A stretch of 41,915 nucleotides of DNA from Oscillospiraceae bacterium (GTDB lineage Bacteria > Bacillota > Clostridia > Oscillospirales > Oscillospiraceae): positions 1-41,915 of the forward strand of contig JAEETX010000016.1 of NCBI GenBank assembly GCA_016286665.1, in the 5' to 3' direction. Below, one piece after another: positions 21,603-29,074 of the stretch. The notes below the pieces were generated by a model that saw nothing but the letters and a program-made list of their open reading frames with translations, made no database searches and was not told the DNA's origin. Each line of letters starts with the position of its first letter. Positions within the stretch are counted from its first letter, which is position 1. Position numbers and translations under genes: made by a program.

Positions 21603-22734
21603 CGGACTGATGAGTTTTCTGGGCAACACGGGCGTCGCCCTGTTCGACTGGCGGCAGCTGGTGATGGTGGTCATCGCCTGCGTGCTGCTGTATCTGGCTC
21701 TGGTAAAGGAATTTGAACCCCTGCTGCTGGTGCCCATCGCTTTCGGCATGCTGCTGTCGAACCTTTTCGGCAGTACCATTTTCAACGAGGCCAGCGGGAC
21801 GGAGGCGGCGGGTCTCTTCCGTTATTTCTTCCTGCTGGATGAGATCGGCATCCTGCCGCCCCTGATCTTCCTGGGCGTGGGCGCCATGACCGACTTCGGT
21901 CCCCTCATCGCCAACCCCAAATCCCTGCTGCTGGGCGCCGGCGCGCAGCTGGGCATCTTCATCACCTTCATCGGCGCGATCCTGCTGGGCTTCAACGCCC
22001 AGGAGGCGGGCTCCATCGCCATCATCGGCGGTGCGGACGGCCCCACCGCCATCCTGACCTGCACCCGCATGGCGAAGCAGATCCTGCCCGCCGTGGCCAT
22101 CGCCGCCTATTCCTACATGGCACTGGTGCCCGTCATCCAGCCCCCGGTGATGAAGGCCCTCACCACCAAGGAGGAGCGGATGATCACCATGTCCCAGCTC
22201 CGCCCCGTGAGCAAGAAGGAAAAGGTCCTGTTCCCCATCGTGGTCACCATCGTGGTGGCCCTCATGGTGCCCGACGCCATTCCCCTGGTGGGCATGCTGA
22301 TGCTGGGCAACCTCTTTAAGGAAAGCGGCCTCACCAACCGCCTCAGCGACACCGCCTCCAATGCCCTGTGCAACATCGTCACCATCATGCTGGGCCTGGC
22401 GGTGGGCGCGTCCGCCAAGGCGGAGACCTTCCTCACCCTCCAGACCATCGAGATCATCATCCTGGGCGTCATCGCCTTCGCCGTGGGCTCCGCCGGCGGC
22501 GTCCTGCTGGCGAAGTTCATGAACCTTTTCCTGAAAAAGGAAAACCGCATCAACCCCCTCATCGGCTCCGCCGGCGTCTCCGCCGTACCCATGGCGGCCC
22601 GGGTGAGCCAGATGGTGGGCCAGAAGGAAAACCCGAAGAACTTCCTGCTGATGCACGCCATGGGCCCCAATGTGGCCGGCGTCATCGGCTCCGCCGTGGC
22701 GGCGGGCATCCTCCTGAGCCTGTTCAACCATTAA
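21595..22734 (+). CDS. Sodium-ion-translocating decarboxylase beta subunit (OadB/GcdB type)
   Basis: The 379-residue membrane protein is the carboxybiotin decarboxylase and sodium channel of oxaloacetate-, glutaconyl- or methylmalonyl-CoA decarboxylases. It shows the family segments FLGVGAMTDFGPLIANP, GSIAIIGGADGPTAI (with the conserved Asp in GGADGPT) and GPNVAGVIGSAVAAGI, and about nine helices. The ATG at 21595 follows GGAGGG and overlaps the upstream gene, so both are coupled. The carboxyltransferase subunit that would define the substrate is not in the window, so the exact enzyme cannot be named. Confidence 0.93.
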   Translation: MLDGLMSFLGNTGVALFDWRQLVMVVIACVLLYLALVKEFEPLLLVPIAFGMLLSNLFGSTIFNEASGTEAAGLFRYFFLLDEIGILPPLIFLGVGAMTDFGPLIANPKSLLLGAGAQLGIFITFIGAILLGFNAQEAGSIAIIGGADGPTAILTCTRMAKQILPAVAIAAYSYMALVPVIQPPVMKALTTKEERMITMSQLRPVSKKEKVLFPIVVTIVVALMVPDAIPLVGMLMLGNLFKESGLTNRLSDTASNALCNIVTIMLGLAVGASAKAETFLTLQTIEIIILGVIAFAVGSAGGVLLAKFMNLFLKKENRINPLIGSAGVSAVPMAARVSQMVGQKENPKNFLLMHAMGPNVAGVIGSAVAAGILLSLFNH

Positions 22735-22735
22735 G

Positions 22736-22783
22736 TGCGTCCTTACTCGCCGGAATGGCGGGTATCCGCACAAGCGCGAATAC
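22736..22783 (+). repeat. Dispersed structured repeat, copy 3 (fragment)
   Basis: About 47 bases beginning just after the stop of the decarboxylase beta subunit match the fifth hairpin arm of copy 1 read on its sense strand (copy 1 region about 4064-4111 reversed): CGTCCTTACTCGCCGGAATG, then GCGGGTATCCGCACAAGCGC. A handful of positions differ. The rest of the element is missing. The orientation relative to the upstream gene is the same as in the two full copies. Confidence 0.75.
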
Positions 22784-22808
22784 TGCGAGGCTTTACCACC
22801 AGCAGTTC

Positions 22809-22841
22809 CCGCGGGCGGGGTCCGATGGACCCCGCCCGCGG
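22809..22841 (+). terminator. Strong hairpin behind the decarboxylase gene
   Basis: A perfect 15-bp stem (22809-22823 with 22827-22841) closed by GAT. There is no T-run, so termination would depend on stem strength or it may serve as a 3'-end stabiliser. It separates the sodium-pump genes from hicAB. Confidence 0.6.
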
Positions 22842-22869
22842 TGTATGCAGCTTGATATTGAATCAGGCA

Positions 22870-22902
22870 TTGACACACGTAATAATACGTATTATACTGT
22901 GT
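22870..22902 (+). promoter_or_regulatory. Promoter with overlapping palindromic operator of hicAB
   Basis: TTGACA (22870-22875), a 17-base spacer and TATACT (22893-22898). The spacer and -10 are covered by a perfect 14-bp palindrome ATAATACGTATTAT (22882-22895), within a wider dyad ACAC...GTGT (22875-22902). Such a site between -35 and -10 is expected for autorepression by the HicB antitoxin, which has a DNA-binding C-terminus. Confidence 0.82.
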
Positions 22903-22935
22903 TCAACGGCGCGGCATAAGGGAGGCGAGGGGGAA

Positions 22936-23133
22936 ATAAAATATAGTGAATTGGAAAGAATGCTGAGAGATTCGGGTTGTTTCATCATTCGGGAAGGAAA
23001 GAACCATACGCTCTGGCGGAGTCCAGCAACGGGAAGGACCTTTACTGTTCCCAGGCACAAGACCCAGGACGTACCGCCCGGAACATACAGGTCGATCGCC
23101 AGGAGCGCCGGACTTCCGGCTCCCAAAGGATGA
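22936..23133 (+). CDS. hicA: HicA-type mRNA interferase toxin
   Basis: A 65-residue HicA toxin, an RNA-cutting protein with a dsRBD-like fold. The family pattern is clear: KYSELERMLRDSGCFI, then the catalytic His (H24) in REGKNHTLWRSP and the VPRHKTQDVPPGTYRSIARS end. The protein should start at the codon before KYSEL, which is ATA at 22936; there is no ATG, GTG or TTG at a suitable distance from the AGGGAGG box (22919-22925). An internal TTG at 22951 would remove five conserved residues. Either ATA is used as a rare start, keeping the toxin low, or the sequence has an error. hicB follows 44 bases later. Confidence 0.85.
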   Translation: MKYSELERMLRDSGCFIIREGKNHTLWRSPATGRTFTVPRHKTQDVPPGTYRSIARSAGLPAPKG

Positions 23134-23177
23134 AAAAGCTCAGATAAATATAAACATATTCAGGAAGGAGCAGATCT

Positions 23178-23576
23178 ATGGCGGATAGGCGATACGTTTA
23201 TCCTGCGATTTTCACGCCGGAAGCCGGCGCATACAGCGTCATTTTCCCGGACCTGGAAATTGCCACCTCCGGCGAAACGCTCGTCGAGGCTATGGATATG
23301 GCCCAGGACGCGCTTTGTCTTCAGTTATACGATTTGGAGGAGCACAAAGAGGCGATCCCGGCGGCAAGCAGCATTACAGATTTAGACTGCCCGACCGGCA
23401 GCTTTGCAAGCCTGATCGAGTGCGACACGATGGAATATCGCAGGTATTATGACAATAAGGCGGTAAAGAAAACCCTCAGTATCCCTTCATGGCTGAATAC
23501 CATGGCGGAAAGAGAGGACATCAACTTTTCTGCCGTACTCCAGAAAGCCCTTAAGGCAGAACTCAACCTTTCCTGA
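23178..23576 (+). CDS. hicB: HicB-type antitoxin
   Basis: The 132-residue antitoxin has the partly degraded RNase-H-like HicB domain at the N-terminus (YPAIFTPEAGAYSVIFPDLE, ATSGETLVEAMDMAQDAL) and a C-terminal DNA-binding tail of ribbon-helix-helix type (VKKTLSIPSWLNTMAEREDI then NFSAVLQKALKAEL). It neutralises HicA and should repress the promoter at 22870-22902. AGGAAGGAG precedes the ATG. Base use is less G+C-rich than in neighbouring housekeeping genes, in line with horizontal gain of the pair. Confidence 0.92.
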   Translation: MADRRYVYPAIFTPEAGAYSVIFPDLEIATSGETLVEAMDMAQDALCLQLYDLEEHKEAIPAASSITDLDCPTGSFASLIECDTMEYRRYYDNKAVKKTLSIPSWLNTMAEREDINFSAVLQKALKAELNLS

Positions 23577-23614
23577 CATCACGCCGCGTTAAGAGCGGCG
23601 GTTTGATCGATTGC

Positions 23615-23661
23615 AGCGCGTCCCGTTTACGATACAGCAGACGGGGCGCGCTCCTATTTTT
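23615..23661. terminator. Terminator shared by hicB and the nitrilase gene
   Basis: A stem of about 12 pairs with one G-T pair (23615-23626 with 23641-23652) and a 14-base loop is followed on the forward strand by TCCTATTTTT. The leftward nitrilase gene ends at 23654 within it, so the two convergent genes share the structure. Confidence 0.7.
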
Positions 23662-24472
23662 CAGTGTGCGGTTTATAAGAACTTTCCCGGCCGGCAGCGG
23701 TTGTTCCGCATAGTTCGTCTGAATACTCCTTTCTGCCCAGTTCCCCGAAATCCAGCGGCCCCGGTGCGAAATCCAAGGTCAGCAGCGCTTCCCGCTCCTG
23801 CTCCCCTTCCGCCAGCACCCCGCCGGAACGATTGACCAGCATGGTGGGCGCGGACTGGCCGGGACAGGCCGTGTTTACCGACAGCGTACAGCACACGTTT
23901 TCCACGGCGCGTGTACGGATATGACCGCGAAGAAGGTCGTAACGACCGGCGCTGTCTCCATCGGCCACATCGTAAAACAGTATCACATTCAAGTCGGTAT
24001 GCTGTCGGTACAGCTCACGGAAATACTCCGGGAAGCGCACTTCAAAGCAGATGCGGACGCCGATCCGTACCCCGCCGATCTCCACGACGCCCGTTTCGTC
24101 TTCGGACACGAAATTGTCCCGATCCCACCCCCACAAGGCGCGTTTATGATACGCCAGCGGCGGCAGGCCGGGTCGGAGGATCAGGGCAGTGTTGCGCACC
24201 CCTCCGGCTGCACGGGTCATGGTGCCGACGATCAGATTAATGCCGTGTTTGTCCGAAAGCTCCTGCAATTCCCTGTGGGCTGCTTCCAGACGCACAAAAT
24301 CGACCACCGCCGAGGATGGAATGTCTCTGGGGGGATATCCGGTCAACGCGCACTCCGGAAACGCCAGCAGCTGCACGCCTTCCGAAGCAGCCCGGACCAT
24401 TGCCGTTGTGATCTTTTCCATGTTTTTACCGATATCGCCGGACACTGGAAACTGAAAAGCGCCGAGTTTCAT
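23654..24472 (-). CDS. Carbon-nitrogen hydrolase (nitrilase superfamily)
   Basis: A 272-residue cytoplasmic amidohydrolase with the complete nitrilase triad: E40 in LLAFPECALTGYPP, K110 in AYHKRALWGWD and C142 in GVRICFEVRFPEYF. The fold is full length. The exact amide or nitrile substrate cannot be told; the GYPPRD loop after the glutamate and the lack of a synthetase domain argue against NAD synthetase and point to an omega-amidase or carbamoylase-like enzyme. The start at 24472 (MKLGAFQF) is typical of the family; an in-frame ATG at 24565 would add an unrelated 31-residue stretch. The transcript probably begins about 200 bases upstream in a REP-like element. Confidence 0.88.
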   Translation of the reverse strand: MKLGAFQFPVSGDIGKNMEKITTAMVRAASEGVQLLAFPECALTGYPPRDIPSSAVVDFVRLEAAHRELQELSDKHGINLIVGTMTRAAGGVRNTALILRPGLPPLAYHKRALWGWDRDNFVSEDETGVVEIGGVRIGVRICFEVRFPEYFRELYRQHTDLNVILFYDVADGDSAGRYDLLRGHIRTRAVENVCCTLSVNTACPGQSAPTMLVNRSGGVLAEGEQEREALLTLDFAPGPLDFGELGRKEYSDELCGTTAAGRESSYKPHTEK

Positions 24473-24646
24473 CTTTCTTCCCCCGCTCTCTCGGAAGCCA
24501 TCCAAAAGGCAAACTACATATTGTGCGTTGACAAGTCCTTCAAGGCCGAGGATGCGCCGCTCCATGAGCCGTTGATTCTTTTTACAATCGAATTTGAATC
24601 CTGAGTGATCGGTTCTCCCTTTTCAGCGACCCCCAGGAGGTTTTGC

Positions 24647-24731
24647 ATGGGGACGGTTCGCTCGTGAACTCAATGGGACACAGTGTTTTTATACAGAGCA
24701 CTGATTGGTTTGTCAAGAGAACCGTACCCAT
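24647..24731. repeat. REP-like inverted-repeat element
   Basis: ATGGGGACGGTTCGCT (24647-24662) and the imperfect complement AGAGAACCGTACCCAT (24716-24731) face each other around about 50 bases. The GGGGACGGTT...GAACCGTCCCC type of end is familiar from palindromic elements linked to REP-associated (Y1) transposases in Firmicutes. The element starts seven bases behind the anti-sigma stop (24739) and carries a leftward promoter. The 174 bases between it and the nitrilase start hold only a weak 44-codon frame. Confidence 0.6.
24688..24716 (-). promoter_or_regulatory. Promoter inside the REP-like element, facing the nitrilase gene
   Basis: On the reverse strand TTGACA (24711-24716), a 17-base spacer and TATAAA (24688-24693). 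It would transcribe a leader of about 200 bases ahead of the nitrilase gene. Confidence 0.7.
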
Positions 24732-24738
24732 AGCGGAT

Positions 24739-25809
24739 TCAGCGGATCCCGAAGATTTCATTCAGCACAGAGACCGTTTCCTCCGGCAGCGGCTCGGTAG
24801 CGATGCCGTCGAATTCATAGAAGCTCCCGCTCAGAGCCGAATACTTCCAGCGGTCGATGGATGTGCCGCTTCGGAGTACGACGCGCAGATAACGGTTGGC
24901 CCAGGTCTCTTCCCCGCTGTCCTGCTTATTGGCCGCGTCTGTCGAAAAGCTGTAGGTATATCTGTAATCCCGGAACCCGACCTGATTGCTGCGTCCGAAG
25001 CAGACCACGGTTGCAGTGGCATCATAGAAACGGGAAATCACCTCCCGATCATTGAAGCGGTGAGTCCCCACTTTTTTCTGGATCTCCAACCCCAGGGGCT
25101 GATTGTTGGCGGTGGAGGGCGACGCGACGATATACGCCAGGTCCTCCGCGCTTTCCACGCCGAAAATCAGGCGGTACACGTCGCCGTAGGTATAGGGGGT
25201 CAGGTCCGCGTCGGGCCAGCGCTGCCGGATCGCTGCCTCTGCGTCGGCAAGCTCCTGCGCCGTGGCCTCCACTGCCCGCAGCCGTGCAAGCAGGCCGTCC
25301 AGCACCACGAAGCTTTGGAACTCCCACAGCTTCAGTTCGCCCTCCCGGTCCCTGCTGATGAGGTATTTCAGTTCCTCCATATCCTTGACGCGATACCAGA
25401 CCTTTTCCCCGTCGTCCAGATACGGCTGCCCCAGAAAAGCCTCCAGCCTAGCCCCGCTGCCCGGTGGGGGGTCCGTTTCGGGAACATAAGACCCTTGAGG
25501 AAAGAGCTGCTCATAGACCGCGACGCGCCTCATCATGGGCAGCTCGGTCAATATTTGCGCATCAATGAGGATACCGTCGGTCCGGATCGCGGCCAGGAGC
25601 CGGTCCTGGGGAGCGGCGGAAAGCCCCGTCCGCCAGGGCATAGCCCGAAGGACGGCAAAAGCGGCAGCGGCGACCAGGCAGAGGCAGGCCGCCAGCATCC
25701 CCCATTTCCGGCGGACGCTTCCAGTTTTCCTGCCCCGCCCCGGCGCAGATTCTTCGATATATCCGTCGCTGATCCCGCCGAAGACGGTCAGGAGGCGTTC
25801 TTCCTTCAT
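24739..25809 (-). CDS. Membrane anti-sigma factor (partner of the ECF sigma factor)
   Basis: A 356-residue single-pass protein: a short cytoplasmic N-terminus with MKEERLLTVFGGISDGYIEE, a basic stretch, a helix at ~36-56 (WGMLAACLCLVAAAAFAVL) and a large extracytoplasmic domain. The N-terminal layout is typical of the clostridial anti-sigma proteins encoded after a sigma-70-family ECF gene. Its ATG overlaps the sigma stop in an ATGA. It should hold the sigma factor inactive at the membrane until an envelope signal acts. The outer domain (GDVYRLIFGVESAEDLAYIV, GFRDYRYTYSFSTDAA) is not a domain I recognise. Confidence 0.8.
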   Translation of the reverse strand: MKEERLLTVFGGISDGYIEESAPGRGRKTGSVRRKWGMLAACLCLVAAAAFAVLRAMPWRTGLSAAPQDRLLAAIRTDGILIDAQILTELPMMRRVAVYEQLFPQGSYVPETDPPPGSGARLEAFLGQPYLDDGEKVWYRVKDMEELKYLISRDREGELKLWEFQSFVVLDGLLARLRAVEATAQELADAEAAIRQRWPDADLTPYTYGDVYRLIFGVESAEDLAYIVASPSTANNQPLGLEIQKKVGTHRFNDREVISRFYDATATVVCFGRSNQVGFRDYRYTYSFSTDAANKQDSGEETWANRYLRVVLRSGTSIDRWKYSALSGSFYEFDGIATEPLPEETVSVLNEIFGIR

Positions 25810-26366
25810 ATCTCGATCCCCTCCTTCTCCAAGAGCTTTTTCAGTTTGCCGCGAGAACGCAGCAGGGACATTTTGACCTTGCTTTCACTCATTCCATACT
25901 CTGCGGCGATCTCCCCGATGGGGCTGAGATACCAATAGCGGCGGACGAAAAGCCGCCTTGCCTCCGGCTCCAGCCGGGAAAGGAAGCGGTCGAACAATTC
26001 CGCCAGCTCCCTGTCCTCCACAGCCCGCTCCACGCTGCCCGGGGCCGGGACCGTTTCCCCCAGTTCCTCCAGCGCAAGAGCGAGCTGACTGCCGCCCCGC
26101 TTCTCCGCCGACAGGGCTTTCAGCCGATTCAGGGACAGGTTTCGTGCGATCCTGCCCAAAAACGCGCGCAGACTGGCGGGGCGGTGGGGCGGCATGGCGT
26201 CCCAGGCCCGCAGCCAGGTATCGTTGACGCATTCCTCGCTGTCTTCCTCGGAACGAAGGATGCCGTAGGCGATGCTGCGGCAATACGGCCCGTATTTCCG
26301 CGAGGTCTCTGCGACCGCACTCTCGCTTCGCGCCCAGTACAAGTCGATGATCTGCAGATCGTCCAT
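25806..26366 (-). CDS. ECF-type RNA polymerase sigma factor
   Basis: A 186-residue sigma-70 family protein with region 2 (DLYWARSESAVAETSRKYGP, YGILRSEEDSEECVNDTWLRAW split across it) and region 4 (LFVRRYWYLSPIGEIAAEYG, MSESKVKMSLLRSRGKLKKL). The start at 26366 follows AAAGGAG. It is coupled to its anti-sigma by a 4-bp overlap and has a promoter with a perfect TTGACA box, so basal expression need not depend on itself. The regulon cannot be deduced; a divergent MITE-like element separates it from the MarR operon. Confidence 0.92.
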   Translation of the reverse strand: MDDLQIIDLYWARSESAVAETSRKYGPYCRSIAYGILRSEEDSEECVNDTWLRAWDAMPPHRPASLRAFLGRIARNLSLNRLKALSAEKRGGSQLALALEELGETVPAPGSVERAVEDRELAELFDRFLSRLEPEARRLFVRRYWYLSPIGEIAAEYGMSESKVKMSLLRSRGKLKKLLEKEGIEI

Positions 26367-26437
26367 GCGCCGCTCCTTTCCCCCTAAAATCAGGGCTTCC
26401 ATCCTTAAAGACAACAAAATTCTCCCTTCGTCACGAG

Positions 26438-26466
26438 TTTTTACAAAAATCATTCCCTTTTGTCAA
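26438..26466 (-). promoter_or_regulatory. Promoter of the ECF sigma/anti-sigma operon
   Basis: On the reverse strand TTGACA (26461-26466), a 17-base spacer and TAAAAA (26438-26443). The -35 box lies only nine bases from the end of the MITE-like element. Confidence 0.6.
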
Positions 26467-26475
26467 GGCTCCATC

Positions 26476-26640
26476 AAGGCAACACCGCACAATTCTCGGT
26501 ACACATCTTGCTTGCATCATGTTCCGTCATATTGCCCGAAAATCTTGGCCAATACAGGAAGTATTCCCCGCGATTTTCAGACAATCTGACGAAAATTCTG
26601 ACTGCGCAATCTGCGCACCAGAATTGTGCGGTGTTGCCTT
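26476..26640. mobile_element. 165-bp MITE-like element with 21-bp perfect inverted repeats
   Basis: The outer 21 bases at 26476-26496 (AAGGCAACACCGCACAATTC...) are exactly complementary to 26620-26640. The interior is also roughly self-complementary (CCGAAAATC near 26537 with CGATTTTCAG near 26572), so the whole element can fold as one long hairpin. It holds no gene. It lies in the divergent promoter region between the sigma operon and marR; no clear target duplication is visible. Confidence 0.8.
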
Positions 26641-26660
26641 AACAAAATTTTCCGACAAAC

Positions 26661-26740
26661 AGGTACTTGAACATATTGACAATACCGGTCGGCAGTCGTA
26701 TAATAAAGTTCATTCAAGTACCTTATTGTCAAGTACCTTA
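26661..26740 (+). promoter_or_regulatory. marR-ior-ABC promoter with three putative MarR sites
   Basis: A perfect TTGACA (26676-26681), 17-base spacer and perfect TATAAT (26699-26704). Three copies of TCAAGTACCT flank it: AGGTACTTGAA upstream of the -35 (26661-26671, inverted), TTCAAGTACCT (26713-26723) and TCAAGTACCTTA (26729-26740), the last two as direct repeats 16 bases apart in the leader. Binding by the MarR protein encoded next would block polymerase, giving autorepression of the whole operon. Confidence 0.82.
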
Positions 26741-26763
26741 CAAATCTTGGAAGGAGGAGGACC

Positions 26764-27240
26764 ATGGATCTTCAGCTGAGCCTCAACGAGCAGCTCATGG
26801 AACAGATCTTCCGGCTCTACGCCGTGCTTCGCCGCGGTCCCATCGCCGGGGGCGACGGGGAAAAGGGCGGCCGTCCCAGCGCGCAGAACCGCATCCTCCT
26901 CATGCTGGGCGAATCCGACGGCATCAGCCAGCGGGACATGACCACCCTCCTGCAGCTGCGGCCCCAGTCCGTCAGCGAGACCCTGGGGAAGCTGGTGGCG
27001 GCGGGCCTGGTGGAGCGGCGGCAGTCCGCCCGGGACAAGCGCATTTTCAACATCTTCCTCACCGACGAAGGCCGGGAGCGGGTGTTGGAGCTGATCGAGG
27101 ACCGGCCGGATTTCGCGGCGCTCTTTCTCTCCCCTCTCTCCGACGAGGAGAAGCGGCTCCTGCTGGAACTGCTGGGGAAGCTGATCGGCCCCGGCGGACC
27201 GGAATCCGACGACCGGCCGGAGGAATTTGACGACGAGTAA
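26764..27240 (+). CDS. MarR-family transcriptional regulator
   Basis: The 158-residue protein has the MarR winged helix: AQNRILLMLGESDGISQRDM, the recognition helix in RPQSVSETLGKLVAAGLVER and the wing R-Q-S-A-R-D-K-R-I-F-N-I-F-LT. Helical dimer ends and an acidic tail (SDDRPEEFDDE) complete it. GGAGGAGG precedes the ATG. As first gene of an operon with an aryl-pyruvate oxidoreductase and an exporter, it probably senses an aromatic or drug-like ligand and relieves repression at 26661-26740. Confidence 0.92.
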   Translation: MDLQLSLNEQLMEQIFRLYAVLRRGPIAGGDGEKGGRPSAQNRILLMLGESDGISQRDMTTLLQLRPQSVSETLGKLVAAGLVERRQSARDKRIFNIFLTDEGRERVLELIEDRPDFAALFLSPLSDEEKRLLLELLGKLIGPGGPESDDRPEEFDDE

Positions 27241-27292
27241 ACCCCCGAAACCGGGAAAAGCCATACCCTGAAGCAAAGGAGACACACAGACA

Positions 27293-29074
27293 TTGAGCAA
27301 GGTCATCATGAGCGGCGACGAAGCAGTCGCCCGCGGCGCGTGGGAGGCCGGCGTCGGCGTTGCCGCCGCCTATCCCGGAACGCCCAGCACGGAAATCCTG
27401 GAGAACATGGCCCTTTATAAAGAGGATGTGTACTGCCAGTGGGCCAACAACGAGAAGATCGCGGTGGAGATCGCCCTGGGCGCCTCCTTCGGCGGGCTCC
27501 GCAGCCTGGCCGCCTTCAAGCACGTGGGCATGAACGCGGCGGCGGACCCCATCTTTTCCGCGGCATATACCGGCGTCAATGGGGGCATGGTCCTGGTGAG
27601 CGCCGACGACCCCGGCTGCTGGAGCAGCCAGAACGAGCAGGACAACCGGCTGTATGCGCCCCATGCACGCCTGGGCATGCTGGAGCCCTCGGACAGCCAG
27701 GAATGCCTGGATTTCACGAAAGCGGCCTTTGAACTCAGCGAGAAATTCGACCTGCTGATGCTCCTGCGCATGACCACGCGGGTCTGCCACTCCAAGAGCC
27801 TGGTGGAGCAGGGCCTGCGGCAGGAGCACATGGGCAAATATGAGGCAAACCCCGCGAAATACGCCATGCTTCCCGCCAACGCCCGGAAGCGGCACCTGGC
27901 GGTGGAGGCGGGCCTGGAAGCCCTGAAGGCATACGCGGAAACGAGCCCCCTGAACCGGGTCGAGCTGAATGACCGGAAGATCGGCATCATCACCTCCGGC
28001 ATCAGCTACCAGCACGCCAGGGAGGCCTTCGGCGAGACCGCCAGCTATCTGAAGCTGGGCATCACCCATCCCCTGCCGGACAATCTCATCCGGGATTTCT
28101 GCGGCCGGGTGGAAAAGGTCATCGTCATCGAGGAGGGCGAGCCTTATCTGGAGGAGGCCGTGAAGGCCCTGGGCATCTTCTGCGAGGGCAAGGCCTACAC
28201 CACTCGCCAGGGCGAGCTGAGCGCCGCCCGCCTCCGGGCCGCCTTCGGCCTGGGCGAAGCGGCGGAGCCCATCGTCAGCAGCCTCACCGCGCCGCCCCGT
28301 CCCCCCGCCCTGTGCGCCGGCTGCCCCCACCGGGGCTTCTACTTCGCCATGCAGAACTACCACAAGCGGCTGGTGGCCGTGGGCGACATCGGCTGCTACT
28401 CCCTGGGCGTCGGAGAGCCCTTCCACGGCTTCGACACCGCCATCTGCATGGGCTCCGGCTTCTCCATCCCCATCGGCCTCAGCAAGGCTCTGGAAAAGCA
28501 GGGGGACAGCCGCAAGGTCTTCGGCATTCTGGGGGACAGCACCTTCTTCCACTCCGGCTTCAACAGCCTGGTGGACGCGGTGCACGCCAAAGCCAACGTC
28601 TGCCTGGTGGTGCTGGACAACTCCATCACCGCCATGACCGGTCACCAGCAGAATGCCGGGACCGAGCTGAGCCTCATGGGCTATCAGGTGCCCGCCATCG
28701 ACATCCGGCGCATGGTGCTCGCCACCGGCTTGCCGGAGGAGCGCATCCTGGAGGTGGACCCCATCGACCAGGCGGCCATGAACGCCGCCATCCAGAAAGC
28801 CCTGGGAGATCGGGAGACCTGGGTCATCCTGAGCCGGCGGCCCTGCGCCCTGCTGAAGGAGGTCATCAAGGCCAGGGGCGACGCGCGCTGCGAGATCGAC
28901 CCCGAGGCCTGCAAGGGCTGCAAGGCCTGCACGAAGGTGGTCTGTCCCTCCCTCACCTTCGACGCCAAGGCGAAAAAGGCCGTCATTTCCGATCCGGCCA
29001 GCTGCACCGGCTGCGGCCTGTGCATGCAGCAGTGCCGCTTCGACGCGATCAAGAAAGTGGGTGGTAAGGCATGA
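27293..29074 (+). CDS. iorA: Indolepyruvate:ferredoxin oxidoreductase alpha subunit
   Basis: IorA/IorB oxidatively decarboxylates aryl-pyruvates (from Trp, Phe, Tyr) to aryl-acetyl-CoA and reduces ferredoxin in anaerobes. The 593-residue subunit has the pyrimidine domain (AAYPGTPSTEI), the CAGCPHRG motif at 341-348, the TPP/Mg motif GDS at 414-416 with N443, and a C-terminal 2[4Fe-4S] domain with C540-x2-C-x2-C-x4-C and C571-x2-C-x2-C-x3-C. TTG at 27293 is taken as start, 11 bases after GGAG; ATG at 27308 is possible. The stop overlaps iorB in an ATGA. Confidence 0.94.
   Translation: MSKVIMSGDEAVARGAWEAGVGVAAAYPGTPSTEILENMALYKEDVYCQWANNEKIAVEIALGASFGGLRSLAAFKHVGMNAAADPIFSAAYTGVNGGMVLVSADDPGCWSSQNEQDNRLYAPHARLGMLEPSDSQECLDFTKAAFELSEKFDLLMLLRMTTRVCHSKSLVEQGLRQEHMGKYEANPAKYAMLPANARKRHLAVEAGLEALKAYAETSPLNRVELNDRKIGIITSGISYQHAREAFGETASYLKLGITHPLPDNLIRDFCGRVEKVIVIEEGEPYLEEAVKALGIFCEGKAYTTRQGELSAARLRAAFGLGEAAEPIVSSLTAPPRPPALCAGCPHRGFYFAMQNYHKRLVAVGDIGCYSLGVGEPFHGFDTAICMGSGFSIPIGLSKALEKQGDSRKVFGILGDSTFFHSGFNSLVDAVHAKANVCLVVLDNSITAMTGHQQNAGTELSLMGYQVPAIDIRRMVLATGLPEERILEVDPIDQAAMNAAIQKALGDRETWVILSRRPCALLKEVIKARGDARCEIDPEACKGCKACTKVVCPSLTFDAKAKKAVISDPASCTGCGLCMQQCRFDAIKKVGGKA

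Noticed and set aside
22821..22829. GGTCC-GAT-GGACC core shared with the third hairpin of repeat copy 2
   Set aside because: The shared core is a short palindrome and the orientation does not fit the rest of copy 3, so common origin is not supported.
21571..22878. Long open frame antisense to the decarboxylase beta subunit
   Set aside because: The forward frame encodes a complete OadB-type protein with ribosome binding site; the antisense translation is His/Asp/Gly-rich and unlike any family, a G+C shadow.
24514..24648. 44-codon leftward frame starting MQNLLGVAEKGEP between the REP-like element and the nitrilase
   Set aside because: It lacks a ribosome binding site and family resemblance; it may be a remnant, but support is too weak to annotate.
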